64,000 nucleotides of DNA from Edwardsiella ictaluri ATCC 33202 (GCF_000264785.1 NZ_AFJI01000060.1:29466-93465), one strand, 5' to 3'. Counted from the stretch's first letter, positions 27,183 to 37,483 are shown. Notes: generated by a model not told the origin, from the sequence alone. Numbers and translations: made by a program.

Positions 27183-27265
27183 TCTGCAGTTTCCTGTTTA
27201 TGCGCATTCGTCTGGTGGAATGCTTTCAGGGGCGCAATGCTAAGGATTTGCCCCCCCCGCTGTGG

Positions 27266-27279
27266 TTGATCTTCATCAA
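27266..27279. promoter_or_regulatory. Perfect FNR box upstream of hybO
   Basis: TTGATCTTCATCAA matches the FNR consensus TTGAT-N4-ATCAA at all ten conserved positions. It is centred ~90 bases before the hybO start codon, a spacing that allows a class II promoter at about -41.5 with a ~50-base leader. Anaerobic expression of hyb is established in E. coli. Confidence 0.75.
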
Positions 27280-27938
27280 GTTGACTGGCTTTTTTTACGC
27301 GATAAGGATATTTATGTGAAACAGAGCGATTCAGCCTTGGCCATCTGTTCAAAAAGCACTCAATTAGTTCATGCCATTATACGATAGCGTCAGTTGCTGG
27401 ATATTTGATAAATACCATCCTATTTATTCAGTCAGTATATTATTTATCGACGGTTATGATCTCCATACCACCGATACCCCGCTTTTTGATTAACCGAGAT
27501 CCAGGCCGACGGATCAAACATATGTGATATCACCCACAATAATTAATGTTGATCATTGCTTTTATTTTTTAGTAAAAATATTGACGATAACGGAGTGCAG
27601 ACTCGTCGCCACCCTCCCCGCAAACCCCAACGACCGTGCTGCTTTTTCCGACAGCGGCAAACAATACCGCCGAGAGGCTCCCCTTCCGGCATGCGGCTGA
27701 GCACCACGGTTTTAAACAAAGCATCAGCAGACAAGACGTCAGGCTAAAAATATCGCAAAAAATAGGGTGATTATGACGACTGTTAACTACACCTCGCGCC
27801 ACATATCAAGATAATTGGATGACTTATTAACTATTTTTTAAACAGCTGTACCGTTACTCCCACCCACGCCCCTACCGCCACAACGAAAATCTTTAGCCAT
27901 ACGTCAAAATCACGCGCGGCGACAGCGGTGAAATTATA
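27280..27938. other. Intergenic region between hybO and the 27939 gene
   Basis: About 660 bases with no convincing gene; short open frames on both strands lack ribosome sites and family features. The stretch is AT-rich compared with its neighbours. TGTGA-TATCAC-CCACA at 27523-27538 matches the CRP consensus at 9 of 10 positions and may serve the rightward gene. Nothing else recognised. Confidence 0.5.
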
Positions 27939-28760
27939 ATGTTAGACTACACGATCTCCATCGTCCCGCTGAGCCAGCTGCAGCGCAGCAGTCACGGTAA
28001 GGTGCTGCTGACGGCGAGCGGCCCGTTGGTCAATACGCTCTGTTTTGAGCAGCTCCCCGCCATGCCCGCCGTCGGGGTGAACGGCGCCTACTTTTTACAT
28101 CACAAGGTTGACTTTACTTTTTACGTCATCGTCAATATGGGGTTTATCGATCGGCGTCCGGACGTCGTTCTGGAGGTGATTAAACAGCGCGGATTAACCC
28201 TGTTTACCACCGTTCACGGTATGGCCCGCATCCTCGGCCGCTTTACCCTCAGCGCCCTCCGCTGCCGCCTGGCCATCATTGAGGATATCGCGGAAAAGGT
28301 CTATTGCCCCAGCCTCACACCTCGCCAGCTTAGGGCGCACTATGGGCAGGACCGCAGCATACAATTTTCCGACAGTGAGCAGAGCATTGGGTTCAGCCAG
28401 GATATCCGCCGTGGTATCTTCGACGCGGGCACCGTCGTCTATTGGGCGCTGCAGATCATCACCTACCTTGGTTTTAATACGATCTTCATCGCCGGACTGG
28501 ATATGAACAATTTCGACCACCCCCGCTTCTATGAAACCCCGGCCAGCATGCTGCCGACCTTTTTAGCCGATAAAGTAGAACCGCTGATCATCCCGGCCTT
28601 TCTGCATGCAAGCCAGGTGATGAAGGCCAATAATATCGACATTAAAAATCTCTCGCTAAATAGCGCGATCGACGGCGCTATTTTTGAAAAAATTGACGCC
28701 CGGCGCTACTTTCAGCAATGGAGTCCTCATATGGAAAAGGCTGAACCCGGCATCATATAA
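27939..28760 (+). CDS. Unrecognised protein with Rossmann-like ASGP...VNGA motif, possibly LPS-core (WaaZ-like)
   Basis: 273 residues, no signal peptide or membrane segment. The N-terminal part has KVLLTASGPLVNTL and then MPAVGVNGAYF and VIVNMGFIDRRPDVV, a pattern (GSGPS-like loop, then a beta strand ending VNGA) shared by WaaZ-type LPS core proteins and by DUF115/MptE-like glycan enzymes. A later TYLGFNTIFIAGLDMNNFDH is consistent with that fold. I do not recognise the exact family: a role in cell-surface glycan modification is the best guess from motifs. It is preceded by an AT-rich region, alone between the divergent hyb operon and cybB, and looks like a laterally acquired single gene. Confidence 0.5.
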   Translation: MLDYTISIVPLSQLQRSSHGKVLLTASGPLVNTLCFEQLPAMPAVGVNGAYFLHHKVDFTFYVIVNMGFIDRRPDVVLEVIKQRGLTLFTTVHGMARILGRFTLSALRCRLAIIEDIAEKVYCPSLTPRQLRAHYGQDRSIQFSDSEQSIGFSQDIRRGIFDAGTVVYWALQIITYLGFNTIFIAGLDMNNFDHPRFYETPASMLPTFLADKVEPLIIPAFLHASQVMKANNIDIKNLSLNSAIDGAIFEKIDARRYFQQWSPHMEKAEPGII

Positions 28761-28900
28761 TTGCCACAGGTACGGACATTCGCGTCGTTGGGTGACGTGT
28801 AAGACATCATCGCAGGATAAAATCATAGAAAACCCTTTAAGGGTCTCTTAATATTTCTCAGCTAGTCTACAATGTTACATTCCAATGAGAGTGAGAGACC

Positions 28901-29437
28901 ATGCAACGCTTTAGTAAAATACAAATATCCCTGCACTGGATAACGCTGCTGCTGATTGCTATCGCCTATATCAGTATTGAGTTCCGCGGGCTGTTTACCA
29001 AGAATTCACCGGCCTATCTATTGATGCGTGAAGTTCACTACAATGCCGGCGTGCTGATATGGATTGCGATGCTGATACGTCTTGGGCTGCGTCACATTCT
29101 GCCAGATCCGCCGATCCTGCCACCACCGCCGCGCTGGCAGCATCTGGCGGCGCGCATGATGTACCTGACGCTCTATCTCTGGTTCCTGGCTATCCCGCTG
29201 CTGGGCATCGCCTTGATGGCCTACAGCGGTAAAAGCTGGTCGCTGTTTGGACTGACCATCGCCCCCTGGGTCACGCCGGATCCGGCCATAAAGTCCATGA
29301 TAAAAGAGTGGCACGTGGTGCTGGCCAACCTCGGCTACGCCCTGATCGCCATGCATACCGCCGCCGCGCTGTTCCACCACTATGTCATCCGCGATAACGC
29401 GCTGCTGCTGATGATGCCGCAGAAAAAAACGCGCTGA
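28901..29437 (+). CDS. cybB: Cytochrome b561 (CybB-like)
   Basis: Four-helix di-haem b inner-membrane protein that oxidises ubiquinol/menaquinol; in E. coli CybB acts as a superoxide:quinone oxidoreductase. 178 residues (176 in E. coli). Haem-ligand histidines at the expected places: His12 (ISLHW), His46 (REVHYNAG), His138 (IKEWHVVLANLGY) and His152 (IAMHTAAALFHHY). The end RDNALLLMMPQKKTR parallels the E. coli tail. AGAGTGAGAG precedes the ATG. E. coli has further paralogues, so the exact orthology is likely but not proven. Confidence 0.87.
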   Translation: MQRFSKIQISLHWITLLLIAIAYISIEFRGLFTKNSPAYLLMREVHYNAGVLIWIAMLIRLGLRHILPDPPILPPPPRWQHLAARMMYLTLYLWFLAIPLLGIALMAYSGKSWSLFGLTIAPWVTPDPAIKSMIKEWHVVLANLGYALIAMHTAAALFHHYVIRDNALLLMMPQKKTR

Positions 29438-29443
29438 CCCGTC

Positions 29444-29467
29444 TCAGGCGCCGATGCCGGCGCCTGA
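29444..29467 (+). terminator. Hairpin after cybB
   Basis: Perfect 9-base inverted repeat TCAGGCGCC/GGCGCCTGA with a 6-base loop, 7 bases after the cybB stop. No T-run follows, so it may protect the 3' end or act as a weak terminator. The following ~200 bases up to bglX hold no gene. Confidence 0.5.
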
Positions 29468-29672
29468 AATCTCCCGCCCTCCTCCCCCGCCAATCCAGAA
29501 CGAATATAAATCAGATAAAATATATTCAGTTGTATAATATATCAGCTTAAAAGGCCGCTCCCAGCCTGCGTGATGATCCGCGTATCACGTCAAGCAGCGC
29601 CCCTCAGGGAGAGGCCGATACCGATCCGATGACGCTGCCGCGTGCAGCCCAGGCAAAGGGAATTTACACATC

Positions 29673-31976
29673 ATGAAATGGCTCTGCTCATTCAGCCTGA
29701 TCAGCACTCTGTTGACGACGCCGACACTGGCCGGGACGCCCCCCTATCCCAGCCAGTGGCCCGATCCCGCCCTGCCCCGCGATGCCTTTGTCACCCAGAT
29801 GCTGCAGCGAATGACCCTCGCGGAAAAGATCGGCCAGCTGCGGCTGATCAGCGTCGGCCCCGATAACCCCAAAGACAGGGTATATACCATGATCGCCGAG
29901 GGGCAGGTCGGGGCGATTTTTAATACCGTCACCCGAACCGGGATCCGCGGCATGCAGGATCAGGCCGTACGGCACAGTCGAATGAAAATTCCGCTGTTTT
30001 TCGCCTATGACGTCATCCACGGGCAACGTACGGTATTTCCCATCAGCCTGGGGCTGGCAGCCAGCTGGGATCGCGAGCTGGTTAGCACCGTCGGGCGCGT
30101 CTCCGCCTATGAGGCCAGCGAAGACGGGCTGAACATGACCTGGGCACCGATGGTCGACATCACCCGCGACCCGCGCTGGGGACGCACCTCAGAAGGCTTT
30201 GGCGAAGATACCTATCTCACCTCGGAAATGGGACGTCTGATGGTCAAGGCGATGCAGGGGCGTCACCCGGGCGATCGCCATGCGCTGATGACCAGCGTCA
30301 AACACTATGCGCTCTACGGCACCGTTGAAGGCGGACGCGACTACAACAGCGTCGATATGAGCCCCCAGCGCATGTTCCAGGACTATCTTCCCCCGTACAA
30401 GGCGGCGCTGGACGCCGGCAGCGGCGGTGTGATGGTCTCCCTGAACGCCATTAACGGTACCCCGGCCAGCGCCGACCCCTGGCTGCTAAAAACCCTGCTG
30501 CGCGACCAGTGGGGATTTCAGGGCATCACCATCAGCGATCACGGCGCCATTAAGGAACTGATTAACCACGGCGTCGCCCGCGATCCCCAGGATGCGGTAC
30601 GCCTGGCGATCCAGTCCGGTATCGATATGAGCATGAGCGACGAGTACTACAGCCAGTACCTGCCGGGACTGGTGAAAAGCGGCCGGGTCAGCGCCGCCGC
30701 CGTCGATGACGCCTGTCGCCACGTCCTGAATGTGAAGTACGACATGGGGCTGTTCCACGATCCCTATCGCCATCTCGGCCCCATCGGCAGCGATCCCCAG
30801 GACACCGACGCCGAAAGCCGACTGCACCGCGCCGAGGCGCGCACGGTTGCCGCCCAAACGCTGGTGCTGTTGAAAAACCGCCTGGATACCCTGCCCCTGG
30901 CGCGCCGCGGCACCCTCGCCGTTGTCGGTCCGCTGGCCGACAGCCAGCGCGATGTGATCGGCAGCTGGTCAGCCGCCGGTAAGCCCGCGCAGGCCGTCAC
31001 CCTTCTCAGCGGGATCCGCCATGCCATGGCCAACTATGGCCGCGTACTGTACGCACGCGGCGCCAACATCAGCAATGACGCGGACATTCTCCAGTTTCTC
31101 AATCAGTACGGCCCGTCCGTCAGCATCGACCCGCGTCCCGCCCAGGCGATGATCGATGAAGCGGTCGCCGTGGCCAGACAGGCCGATGTGGTGGTAGCGG
31201 TCGTCGGTGAGGCGCAGGGAATGGCCCACGAGGCCTCCAGCCGCACCCACATCGATCTGCCGCAGAGCCAGCGGGATCTGATTGCCGCCCTCAAGCAGAC
31301 CGGCAAGCCGCTGGTACTGGTCTTGATGAATGGTCGCCCGCTGACCCTGGTTCGCGAAGATCAGCAGGCCGACGCCATCCTGGAGAGCTGGTTCCCCGGC
31401 ACCGAGGGCGGCAACGCGGTCGCGGATGTTCTGTTCGGCGACGTAAACCCCTCCGGCAAGTTGCCCATCTCTTTCCCGCGCTCCGTCGGCCAGATCCCCA
31501 CCTACTACAGCCGACTGAATACCGGCCGCCCCTACGATCCGCAAAAGCCGGAGAAGTACACATCGCACTATTTTGATGAGGCCAACGGCCCGCTCTACCC
31601 CTTCGGCTATGGTCTGAGCTATACCCGCTTCACGCTGTCGGAGATTACCCTGTCGGCGCCGCAGATGGCACGCAATGGTAAGATTGAGGCCAGCATCACC
31701 GTCACCAATGCGGGTCCGCGCGCCGGTGCCACGGTCCTGCAGCTCTACCTGCAGGATCCGGTGGCCAGCATCAGCCGTCCGCTGAAGAGCCTACAGGACT
31801 TCCACAAGGTGATGCTGCAGCCGGGCGAACGCCGCCGCGTCAGCTTTACCCTGACACCGCAGCAGCTACGCTTCTGGAACGCCCAGATGCAACAGGTCAG
31901 CGAACCGGGGCGCATCAACGTATTTATCGGCACCGACGTCCAGCGGGTCAAAAGCGCCCACTTCGACCTGTTATAA
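29673..31976 (+). CDS. bglX: Periplasmic beta-glucosidase BglX (GH3)
   Basis: Exported glycoside hydrolase family 3 beta-glucosidase. 767 residues (765 in E. coli). The N-terminal ~20 residues are a signal peptide (MKWLCSFSLISTLLTTPTLA). The GH3 TIM barrel shows LRLISVGPDNPKDRV, FFAYDVIHGQRTVFPISLGL, TWAPMVDITRDPRWGRTSEG and FGEDTYLTS. The nucleophile is Asp289 in GITISDHGAIKEL. Then follow the alpha/beta sandwich (VVAVVGEAQGMAHEASSRT) and a C-terminal fibronectin III-like domain (VTNAGPRAGATVLQLYL). In E. coli bglX lies near dld and yehZ, so its placement beside nuo is a rearrangement. Confidence 0.97.
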   Translation: MKWLCSFSLISTLLTTPTLAGTPPYPSQWPDPALPRDAFVTQMLQRMTLAEKIGQLRLISVGPDNPKDRVYTMIAEGQVGAIFNTVTRTGIRGMQDQAVRHSRMKIPLFFAYDVIHGQRTVFPISLGLAASWDRELVSTVGRVSAYEASEDGLNMTWAPMVDITRDPRWGRTSEGFGEDTYLTSEMGRLMVKAMQGRHPGDRHALMTSVKHYALYGTVEGGRDYNSVDMSPQRMFQDYLPPYKAALDAGSGGVMVSLNAINGTPASADPWLLKTLLRDQWGFQGITISDHGAIKELINHGVARDPQDAVRLAIQSGIDMSMSDEYYSQYLPGLVKSGRVSAAAVDDACRHVLNVKYDMGLFHDPYRHLGPIGSDPQDTDAESRLHRAEARTVAAQTLVLLKNRLDTLPLARRGTLAVVGPLADSQRDVIGSWSAAGKPAQAVTLLSGIRHAMANYGRVLYARGANISNDADILQFLNQYGPSVSIDPRPAQAMIDEAVAVARQADVVVAVVGEAQGMAHEASSRTHIDLPQSQRDLIAALKQTGKPLVLVLMNGRPLTLVREDQQADAILESWFPGTEGGNAVADVLFGDVNPSGKLPISFPRSVGQIPTYYSRLNTGRPYDPQKPEKYTSHYFDEANGPLYPFGYGLSYTRFTLSEITLSAPQMARNGKIEASITVTNAGPRAGATVLQLYLQDPVASISRPLKSLQDFHKVMLQPGERRRVSFTLTPQQLRFWNAQMQQVSEPGRINVFIGTDVQRVKSAHFDLL

Positions 31977-32022
31977 CCCGACGTTTTCATTACGCACCCG
32001 CTGGCGCATAATCAATCTCATC

Positions 32023-32041
32023 GCCCCGGCTTTGCCGGGGC
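32023..32041 (+). terminator. GC hairpin between bglX and the small ORF
   Basis: Perfect 8-base stem GCCCCGGC/GCCGGGGC with a TTT loop, 46 bases after the bglX stop, without a T-run. It may be a weak terminator or processing site. Confidence 0.4.
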
Positions 32042-32065
32042 CGCAGCATCCTGAGGGGGAGCGCG

Positions 32066-32221
32066 ATGTATACCTGGCCAAATCTGCTCGTCATCATTAT
32101 CTTCAGCCTCGGGATAACCCTGTTATCGACCATGTTGGGCGTGGAGAGTCTCTGGATCCGCCTGTGTATTTTCTTCATCAGCGCCTTTGCCTGCGATCTC
32201 TTCTTTTCTATTACCCGCTAG
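32066..32221 (+). CDS. Putative 51-residue small membrane protein
   Basis: ATG at 32066 is preceded by a strong ribosome site (GAGGGGGAGCG, 5-6 bases away). The 51-codon frame begins MYTWPNLLVIIIFSLGITLL and continues with a second hydrophobic stretch (LWIRLCIFFISAFACDLFF), ending ITR at the TAG at 32219. Two short helices joined by TMLGVESL would make a hairpin in the inner membrane. It lies 89 bases after bglX and immediately before the terminator at 32224. No family recognised; the ribosome site and hydrophobic pattern support it being real. Confidence 0.6.
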   Translation: MYTWPNLLVIIIFSLGITLLSTMLGVESLWIRLCIFFISAFACDLFFSITR

Positions 32222-32223
32222 AT

Positions 32224-32253
32224 GAAAAAAATGCCGGGCCCATGGCCCGGCAT
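32224..32253. terminator. Terminator of the nuo operon (also facing the small ORF)
   Basis: Perfect 10-base stem ATGCCGGGCC/GGCCCGGCAT with a CAT loop; on the minus strand it is followed by T7, 22 bases after the nuoN stop. On the plus strand the T-run is weak. Confidence 0.88.
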
Positions 32254-32274
32254 TATCTCATCGTGTCACTCCCA

Positions 32275-33732
32275 TCAGGGCAGCGGCTGCGCCAGCTGCA
32301 CCAGCGAAATCAGCGTCTGCGGGAAGAGCCCCGTCAACACCACCAACACGCCTGAGAGCAGTACCACCACACCACCGGCGGTGAGCGCCCAGTTGTTCGG
32401 GGTATCGCGGATCAGCGTCTGCGGCGCGCGCAGATACATACTGACGGCAACGCGTAGGTAGTAATAGAGGCCGATAGCACTGCCGACCACCACCGCCCCC
32501 ACCAGCCACCACAACCCGGCGCTGACGCCCGCCATCACCACAAACAGCTTACCGATAAAGCCCAGAGTCATCGGGATACCGGCCAGGGAGAGCATGGATA
32601 CGGTCATCACCGCCGACAGAATCGGCTTATGCCAGAACAGGCCGCGATAGGAGTAAAGCGACTCGGCGTCTGGCCCGCTGTAAGGGCTGGACATCAGGCT
32701 GACGATGCCGAAAGCCGACAGGCTGGCAAACAGATAGCCGGCCAGATAGACCCCGGCAGTCTCGATCGCAATGCCCTCGCTCTGCACGGCGATCAGCGCT
32801 ACCAGCAGATAGCCCAGATGGGCGATAGAGGAGTAGCCCAGCAGACGTTTAATGTTGCTCTGGGTTACCGCCATCAGGTTACCGAACAGGATGGAGCAGA
32901 AAGCGATAACACCCAGCACCACGCGTACCGCCTCGCTGTCGGTCGCCGGCAGCAGAACAAACAGACGCAGCAGCACCGCAAAGATGGCGATCTTGCTGGC
33001 AGTCGCCAGAAAGGTCGACACCGGCGCCGGCGCCCCCTGGTAGACATCCGGCGTCCACAGCTGGAACGGCACCAGAGACAGTTTAAAGCCGAAGCCCACC
33101 AGCATCATGCCAAGCCCTGCCAGCACCAGTGGCTGGGCCAGCATACGGCCGCCCAGCGCATAGCCCAGACCGGCGAAAGAGAGGTCACCGGACTGCGCGT
33201 ACAGCAGCGCCATGCCGAACAGCAGGAAGGCGGACGCAGCGGCCGAAAGGATAGCGTACTTTATCGCCGCCTCCAGCGAGCGCTTCTGACGATAGGCGTA
33301 ACCCACCAGACCGAATAGCGGCAGGGAGATAAGTTCTACCCCCAAAAACAGCGCCGCCAGATGGTTGGCGCAGGCCAGCAGGATCCCGCCCAGTGTGGCG
33401 ATCAGCACCAGCAGGTAAAACTCATCGCGGTTATCCGGATAGCCCTGCAGCCACGGATAGGCAAAGGTGCAGGTCGCCAGCGCGGAAAGCAGCACCAGCG
33501 CGGTGTAGAGCATCGAGAAGCCGTCCACATGCACCAGCGGAGTAATGTCGCTGGGCACCGCGGCGGCCACCAGAAACAGCGACAGCAACGCTGCGTTCAG
33601 GCCAATCACGGTCACCGTCGCGTTGACGAAGTGGTTGCGTCGCCACGCAATGCACAGCATCACAACCACCACCGTCAATCCGACGATCAACAGCGGTAGC
33701 AGTGCGATCAGATTTTGAGGAGTTATTGTCAT
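32275..33732 (-). CDS. nuoN: NADH-quinone oxidoreductase subunit N (NuoN)
   Basis: Antiporter-like proton-pumping membrane subunit of complex I. 485 residues (E. coli NuoN 485 in the long annotation) with ~14 hydrophobic helices. Conserved elements: [40 protein letters not shown] and [20 protein letters not shown] with the key Lys/Glu residues of the channel, and [20 protein letters not shown]. Last gene of nuoA-N, six bases after nuoM, then the terminator at 32224-32253. Confidence 0.97.
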   Translation of the reverse strand: MTITPQNLIALLPLLIVGLTVVVVMLCIAWRRNHFVNATVTVIGLNAALLSLFLVAAAVPSDITPLVHVDGFSMLYTALVLLSALATCTFAYPWLQGYPDNRDEFYLLVLIATLGGILLACANHLAALFLGVELISLPLFGLVGYAYRQKRSLEAAIKYAILSAAASAFLLFGMALLYAQSGDLSFAGLGYALGGRMLAQPLVLAGLGMMLVGFGFKLSLVPFQLWTPDVYQGAPAPVSTFLATASKIAIFAVLLRLFVLLPATDSEAVRVVLGVIAFCSILFGNLMAVTQSNIKRLLGYSSIAHLGYLLVALIAVQSEGIAIETAGVYLAGYLFASLSAFGIVSLMSSPYSGPDAESLYSYRGLFWHKPILSAVMTVSMLSLAGIPMTLGFIGKLFVVMAGVSAGLWWLVGAVVVGSAIGLYYYLRVAVSMYLRAPQTLIRDTPNNWALTAGGVVVLLSGVLVVLTGLFPQTLISLVQLAQPLP

Positions 33733-33738
33733 GGCGAT

Positions 33739-35262
33739 TTACGGCCTTGTGGTTAAAGTTGAAGCAGAAGCGAACCAATGCTGAATATTGCCCATCGCCG
33801 CGCTGGAGGTGTCCAGCACCGGCTGCGGGAAGATCCCCAGCAGTACCAGCAGTACCACCAGCAGCAGAATGAGCGACAGCTCACGCACGCTCAGATTGGC
33901 CAAGGGTTGGTCTGACTTTGGCACACCGTAGTAAGCGCGCTGCATCATTACCAGCGAATAGACAGACGCAAATACCAGACCAAAGCTGGCGACCACCGTC
34001 GTTACCGGCACCACCTGGAAGCTGCCGAACATAATCATAAATTCACCGACAAAGTTCCCGGTACCCGGCATTCCCAGGGTCGCCACCGCGAAAAACAGCG
34101 ATAGCGCAGGCAGATACTTCAGACGCCCCCACAGGCCCCCCATCTCGCGCAGATCGCGGGTATGCAGACGCTCATACAGCTGACCGGTAATGATGAACAG
34201 CCCGGCGGCAGAGAGGCCATGCGCGATCATCTGTACCACCGCCCCCTGGAACGCCAGCTGGCTGCCGGAGTAGATGGCGATCATCACAAAGCCCATGTGC
34301 GATACCGAGGTATAGGCAATCAGGCGTTTAATATCCGTCTGGATATAAGCCATCCAGGCGCCGTAGAAAATCCCGATCACCCCCAGAGCCATCGCAATCG
34401 GCGCAAATTCGTGCGACGCCTGCGGGAACAGCGGCAGGCTGAAGCGCAGTAGGCCGTAGGCGGCGGTCTTCAGCAGGATACCGGCCAGGTCGACGGAGCC
34501 TGCGGTCGGCGCCTGACTGTGCGCGTCCGGCAACCAGCCGTGTAGCGGCACCACCGGCATCTTCACCGCAAAGGAGATAAAGAAACCCAGCATCAGCAGA
34601 TACTGCACCGTGTGGCTCATCGGCGTATTGAGCAGTACCTCATAGTCAAAGCTCAGCACCCCGGTGGCGTTGTAGTGCACCCACACCAGGCCGAAGATGG
34701 CGATCAGCATCACCAGACCGCTGGCCTGGGTATAGATGAAGAACTTGGTCGCCGCGGTAATACGCGTCTTGCCGTCGGATCCCTTATGGCCCCACAGGGC
34801 GATCAGGAAGTACATCGGCACCAGCATCATTTCCCAGAAGAAGAAGAACAGGAACATGTCGATGGCCAGGAAGACGCCGAATACCCCTGCCAGGATCCAC
34901 AGCAGGTTAAGGTGGAAGAAACCCTGATACCTATGGATCTCATTCCAGGAGCAGAGGATGGCCAGCACCCCCAGCAGCGCGGTAAGCACCACCATCAGCA
35001 GTGACAGACCGTCGAGCGCCAGGTGGAAAGAGATGCCCAGGCTCGGGATCCACGGCACCATAAAGCTGGACTGCCACTGCGGAATACCCGCCGCCTGAGT
35101 CAGGCCATAGTTGCCCTGCAGCCACAGGTAGAGCGACAGCACCAGCGTCAGGCCCATGGCCAGCAGCGCAATCCAGCGCGGCGCTTTCAGCCCCAGACGC
35201 TCGCCCTGCCAGGACAGCAGGCCGCCAATCAGCGGGATAAGAATTAGCCAAGGTAATAACAT
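33739..35262 (-). CDS. nuoM: NADH-quinone oxidoreductase subunit M (NuoM)
   Basis: Antiporter-like membrane subunit of complex I, about 14 helices, 507 residues (509 in E. coli). The essential Glu of helix 5 is in FFFFFWEMMLVPMYFLIALW and the Lys in SFAVKMPVVPLHGWLPDAHS; a second conserved stretch is IKRLIAYTSVSHMGFVMIA. 77 bases separate it from nuoL, with no extra gene in the spacer. Confidence 0.97.
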   Translation of the reverse strand: MLLPWLILIPLIGGLLSWQGERLGLKAPRWIALLAMGLTLVLSLYLWLQGNYGLTQAAGIPQWQSSFMVPWIPSLGISFHLALDGLSLLMVVLTALLGVLAILCSWNEIHRYQGFFHLNLLWILAGVFGVFLAIDMFLFFFFWEMMLVPMYFLIALWGHKGSDGKTRITAATKFFIYTQASGLVMLIAIFGLVWVHYNATGVLSFDYEVLLNTPMSHTVQYLLMLGFFISFAVKMPVVPLHGWLPDAHSQAPTAGSVDLAGILLKTAAYGLLRFSLPLFPQASHEFAPIAMALGVIGIFYGAWMAYIQTDIKRLIAYTSVSHMGFVMIAIYSGSQLAFQGAVVQMIAHGLSAAGLFIITGQLYERLHTRDLREMGGLWGRLKYLPALSLFFAVATLGMPGTGNFVGEFMIMFGSFQVVPVTTVVASFGLVFASVYSLVMMQRAYYGVPKSDQPLANLSVRELSLILLLVVLLVLLGIFPQPVLDTSSAAMGNIQHWFASASTLTTRP

Positions 35263-35339
35263 GGCGTTTGGTTTCCCTTATTCTGAATACATTCAAACGG
35301 AGGAGACAGGGGTCGTCCCCTCACCCGCTTTAACGAGAT

Positions 35340-37184
35340 TCACTTAACCAATAACAACAGCGCCAGAATGACCACTGCCCCAACACCCATCGACGCTGCA
35401 TACCAGCGCAGCTGCCCGTTTTCGCTGACGGCCAGAACGCGGTTTCCCAAGCGGGCCACCAGCGCAAACAGGTTCATCATGCGATCGAGCGGATCACGCT
35501 GCAGCAGCCAGGCGATGGCCTTAAATGGCTTAATAAAGATCTGCCGGTACAGCCAGTCGAATCCCCAGGCATGGAACCACCACGTGGAGAGAAAACGTCC
35601 CGGCGCGCTGTTGGCAATGCCATTGACCAGAGTGCGCTGCCCCAGATAGAGACGCGCGGCCAGCAGTACCCCGGCGATGGCGACGATGGCCGATACCACC
35701 TCCAGCATCACCTTGCCCCCTTCACCTTGCGGCATGGCGGGCAGCACCCCTGTCAGCGGCGGGGTGATCAGCGCCCCGATGAAGGTGGAGAGGATCATCA
35801 GCACGATCAGCGGCAGATGGTGGCTCAGCCCCTTCACCTCATGGGCCTGGGTATGCGCCTCGCCGTGGAACACGATGAAGATCATCCGGAAGGTATACAG
35901 CGAGGTCAGGAAGGCGCCGATAAGCCCGGCCATCATCAGGTTGACATGGCCCGAGGCCAGCGCGCCCCACAAGATCTCATCCTTACTGTAGAAGCCGGCT
36001 GTGACCAGCGGCAGCGCTGCCAGGGCACCACCGCCCACCAGGAAACACAGGTAGGTCAACGGCAGCTTGTGGCGCAGTCCCCCCATCTTGAAGATGTTCT
36101 GCTCATGGTGGCAGGCCAGAATAACCGAGCCGGATGAGAGGAACAGCAGCGCCTTAAAGAAGGCGTGAGTCATCAGATGGAAAATCGCGGCGTCCCAGGC
36201 CTGCACGCCCAGCGCTAGGAACATATAGCCTATCTGGCTCATGGTTGAATAGGCCAGCACCCGCTTGATGTCCGTCTGTACCAGCGCAGCAAAACCGGCC
36301 AACACCAGCGTAACGGCACCGATAATGCCCACCAGATGCAGCACCTCCGGTGCCATCACGAACAGGCCATGGGTCCGGGCGATCAGGTACACCCCGGCGG
36401 TCACCATAGTCGCGGCGTGGATCAGGGCAGAGACCGGCGTCGGACCGGCCATGGCATCGGCAAGCCAGGTCTGCAACGGCAGCTGGGCCGATTTACCCAC
36501 TGCGCCGCCCAGCAGCATCAGGGTCGCCCAGGTAATGACAGGCGAACCGACCGCCAGCTGCTGCGGCGCCAGGATCATCAGCTCACGGATATTCAGGGTA
36601 CCCAGCTGGTGATAGAGGATAAACAGCCCGATGGCCAGGAACACGTCGCCGACGCGGGTGACGATGAACGCCTTCATCGCCGCCGCGCCGTTGGCCGGAT
36701 TGCTGTAGTAGAATCCGATCAACAGATAGCTGCACAACCCCACCCCTTCCCAGCCCAGATACATCAGCATCAGGTTATCAGCCAGCACCAGTACCACCAT
36801 GCTGGCGATAAACAGGTTGGTATAGGCGAAGAAGCGCGAGTAGCCCTCCTCCCCGCGCATATACCATGAGGCGAACAGGTGGATCAGGAAGCCGACACCG
36901 GTCACCACCGACAGCATGGTCAGCGACAGGCCATCCAGGCTGAGGGTCACCGGAATGGTAAAGTTACCGACCGCTATCCAGTTCCACAGATGCTGGTTAT
37001 AGGCCGCACCGGCCGCATTGTGACTCAGAAAGTCAGCACCGACGTACAGGGTGACCAGCGCAGCCAGACCGACGGATCCGACCCCGATGATCGCGGTGTG
37101 CTTCTCCGACAGACGGCCGCGGGAAAAGGCCAGGATCAGAAATCCCAGCAGCGGCAGCAGAATGGTTAAATAGAGTAGATTCAT
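35340..37184 (-). CDS. nuoL: NADH-quinone oxidoreductase subunit L (NuoL)
   Basis: Distal proton-pumping subunit of complex I. 614 residues (613 in E. coli). Helix-5 Glu in [20 protein letters not shown], channel Lys in [40 protein letters not shown] and [20 protein letters not shown] are all present. The C-terminal part (after ~500) forms the long lateral helix plus a final transmembrane segment. Overlaps nuoK by four bases. Confidence 0.97.
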   Translation of the reverse strand: MNLLYLTILLPLLGFLILAFSRGRLSEKHTAIIGVGSVGLAALVTLYVGADFLSHNAAGAAYNQHLWNWIAVGNFTIPVTLSLDGLSLTMLSVVTGVGFLIHLFASWYMRGEEGYSRFFAYTNLFIASMVVLVLADNLMLMYLGWEGVGLCSYLLIGFYYSNPANGAAAMKAFIVTRVGDVFLAIGLFILYHQLGTLNIRELMILAPQQLAVGSPVITWATLMLLGGAVGKSAQLPLQTWLADAMAGPTPVSALIHAATMVTAGVYLIARTHGLFVMAPEVLHLVGIIGAVTLVLAGFAALVQTDIKRVLAYSTMSQIGYMFLALGVQAWDAAIFHLMTHAFFKALLFLSSGSVILACHHEQNIFKMGGLRHKLPLTYLCFLVGGGALAALPLVTAGFYSKDEILWGALASGHVNLMMAGLIGAFLTSLYTFRMIFIVFHGEAHTQAHEVKGLSHHLPLIVLMILSTFIGALITPPLTGVLPAMPQGEGGKVMLEVVSAIVAIAGVLLAARLYLGQRTLVNGIANSAPGRFLSTWWFHAWGFDWLYRQIFIKPFKAIAWLLQRDPLDRMMNLFALVARLGNRVLAVSENGQLRWYAASMGVGAVVILALLLLVK

Positions 37185-37483
37185 CCGCGCATCTCACTGA
37201 CAGTATCAATATTCAGGGTGTTGCGGCGACGATGCAGCTGTAGCAACAGCGCCAGGCCGATAGAGGCCTCCGCCGCCGCCAGGCTGATGGCCAGGATATA
37301 CATCACCTGACCGTCGGCCTGGCCCCAGACGCTGCCGGCCACTACAAAGGCCAGCGCCGCCGCGTTGATCATGATCTCCAGACTGATCAGCATAAACAGC
37401 AGGTTGCGGCGGATTAACAGCCCGGTCAGCCCCAGCGCAAACAGAATGGCTGCCAGGATCAGCCCATGTTGTAACGGGATCAT
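37181..37483 (-). CDS. nuoK: NADH-quinone oxidoreductase subunit K (NuoK)
   Basis: Small three-helix membrane subunit of complex I, 100 residues as in E. coli. The conserved Glu of helix 2 is in [18 protein letters not shown] (MrpC-like fold), and the second in [20 protein letters not shown]. Overlaps nuoJ and nuoL by four bases on each side. Confidence 0.97.
   Translation of the reverse strand: MIPLQHGLILAAILFALGLTGLLIRRNLLFMLISLEIMINAAALAFVVAGSVWGQADGQVMYILAISLAAAEASIGLALLLQLHRRRNTLNIDTVSEMRG

Noticed and set aside
27543..27802. Short open frames on both strands between hybO and 27939
   Set aside because: No ribosome sites, low-complexity composition, mutually overlapping; no family recognised.
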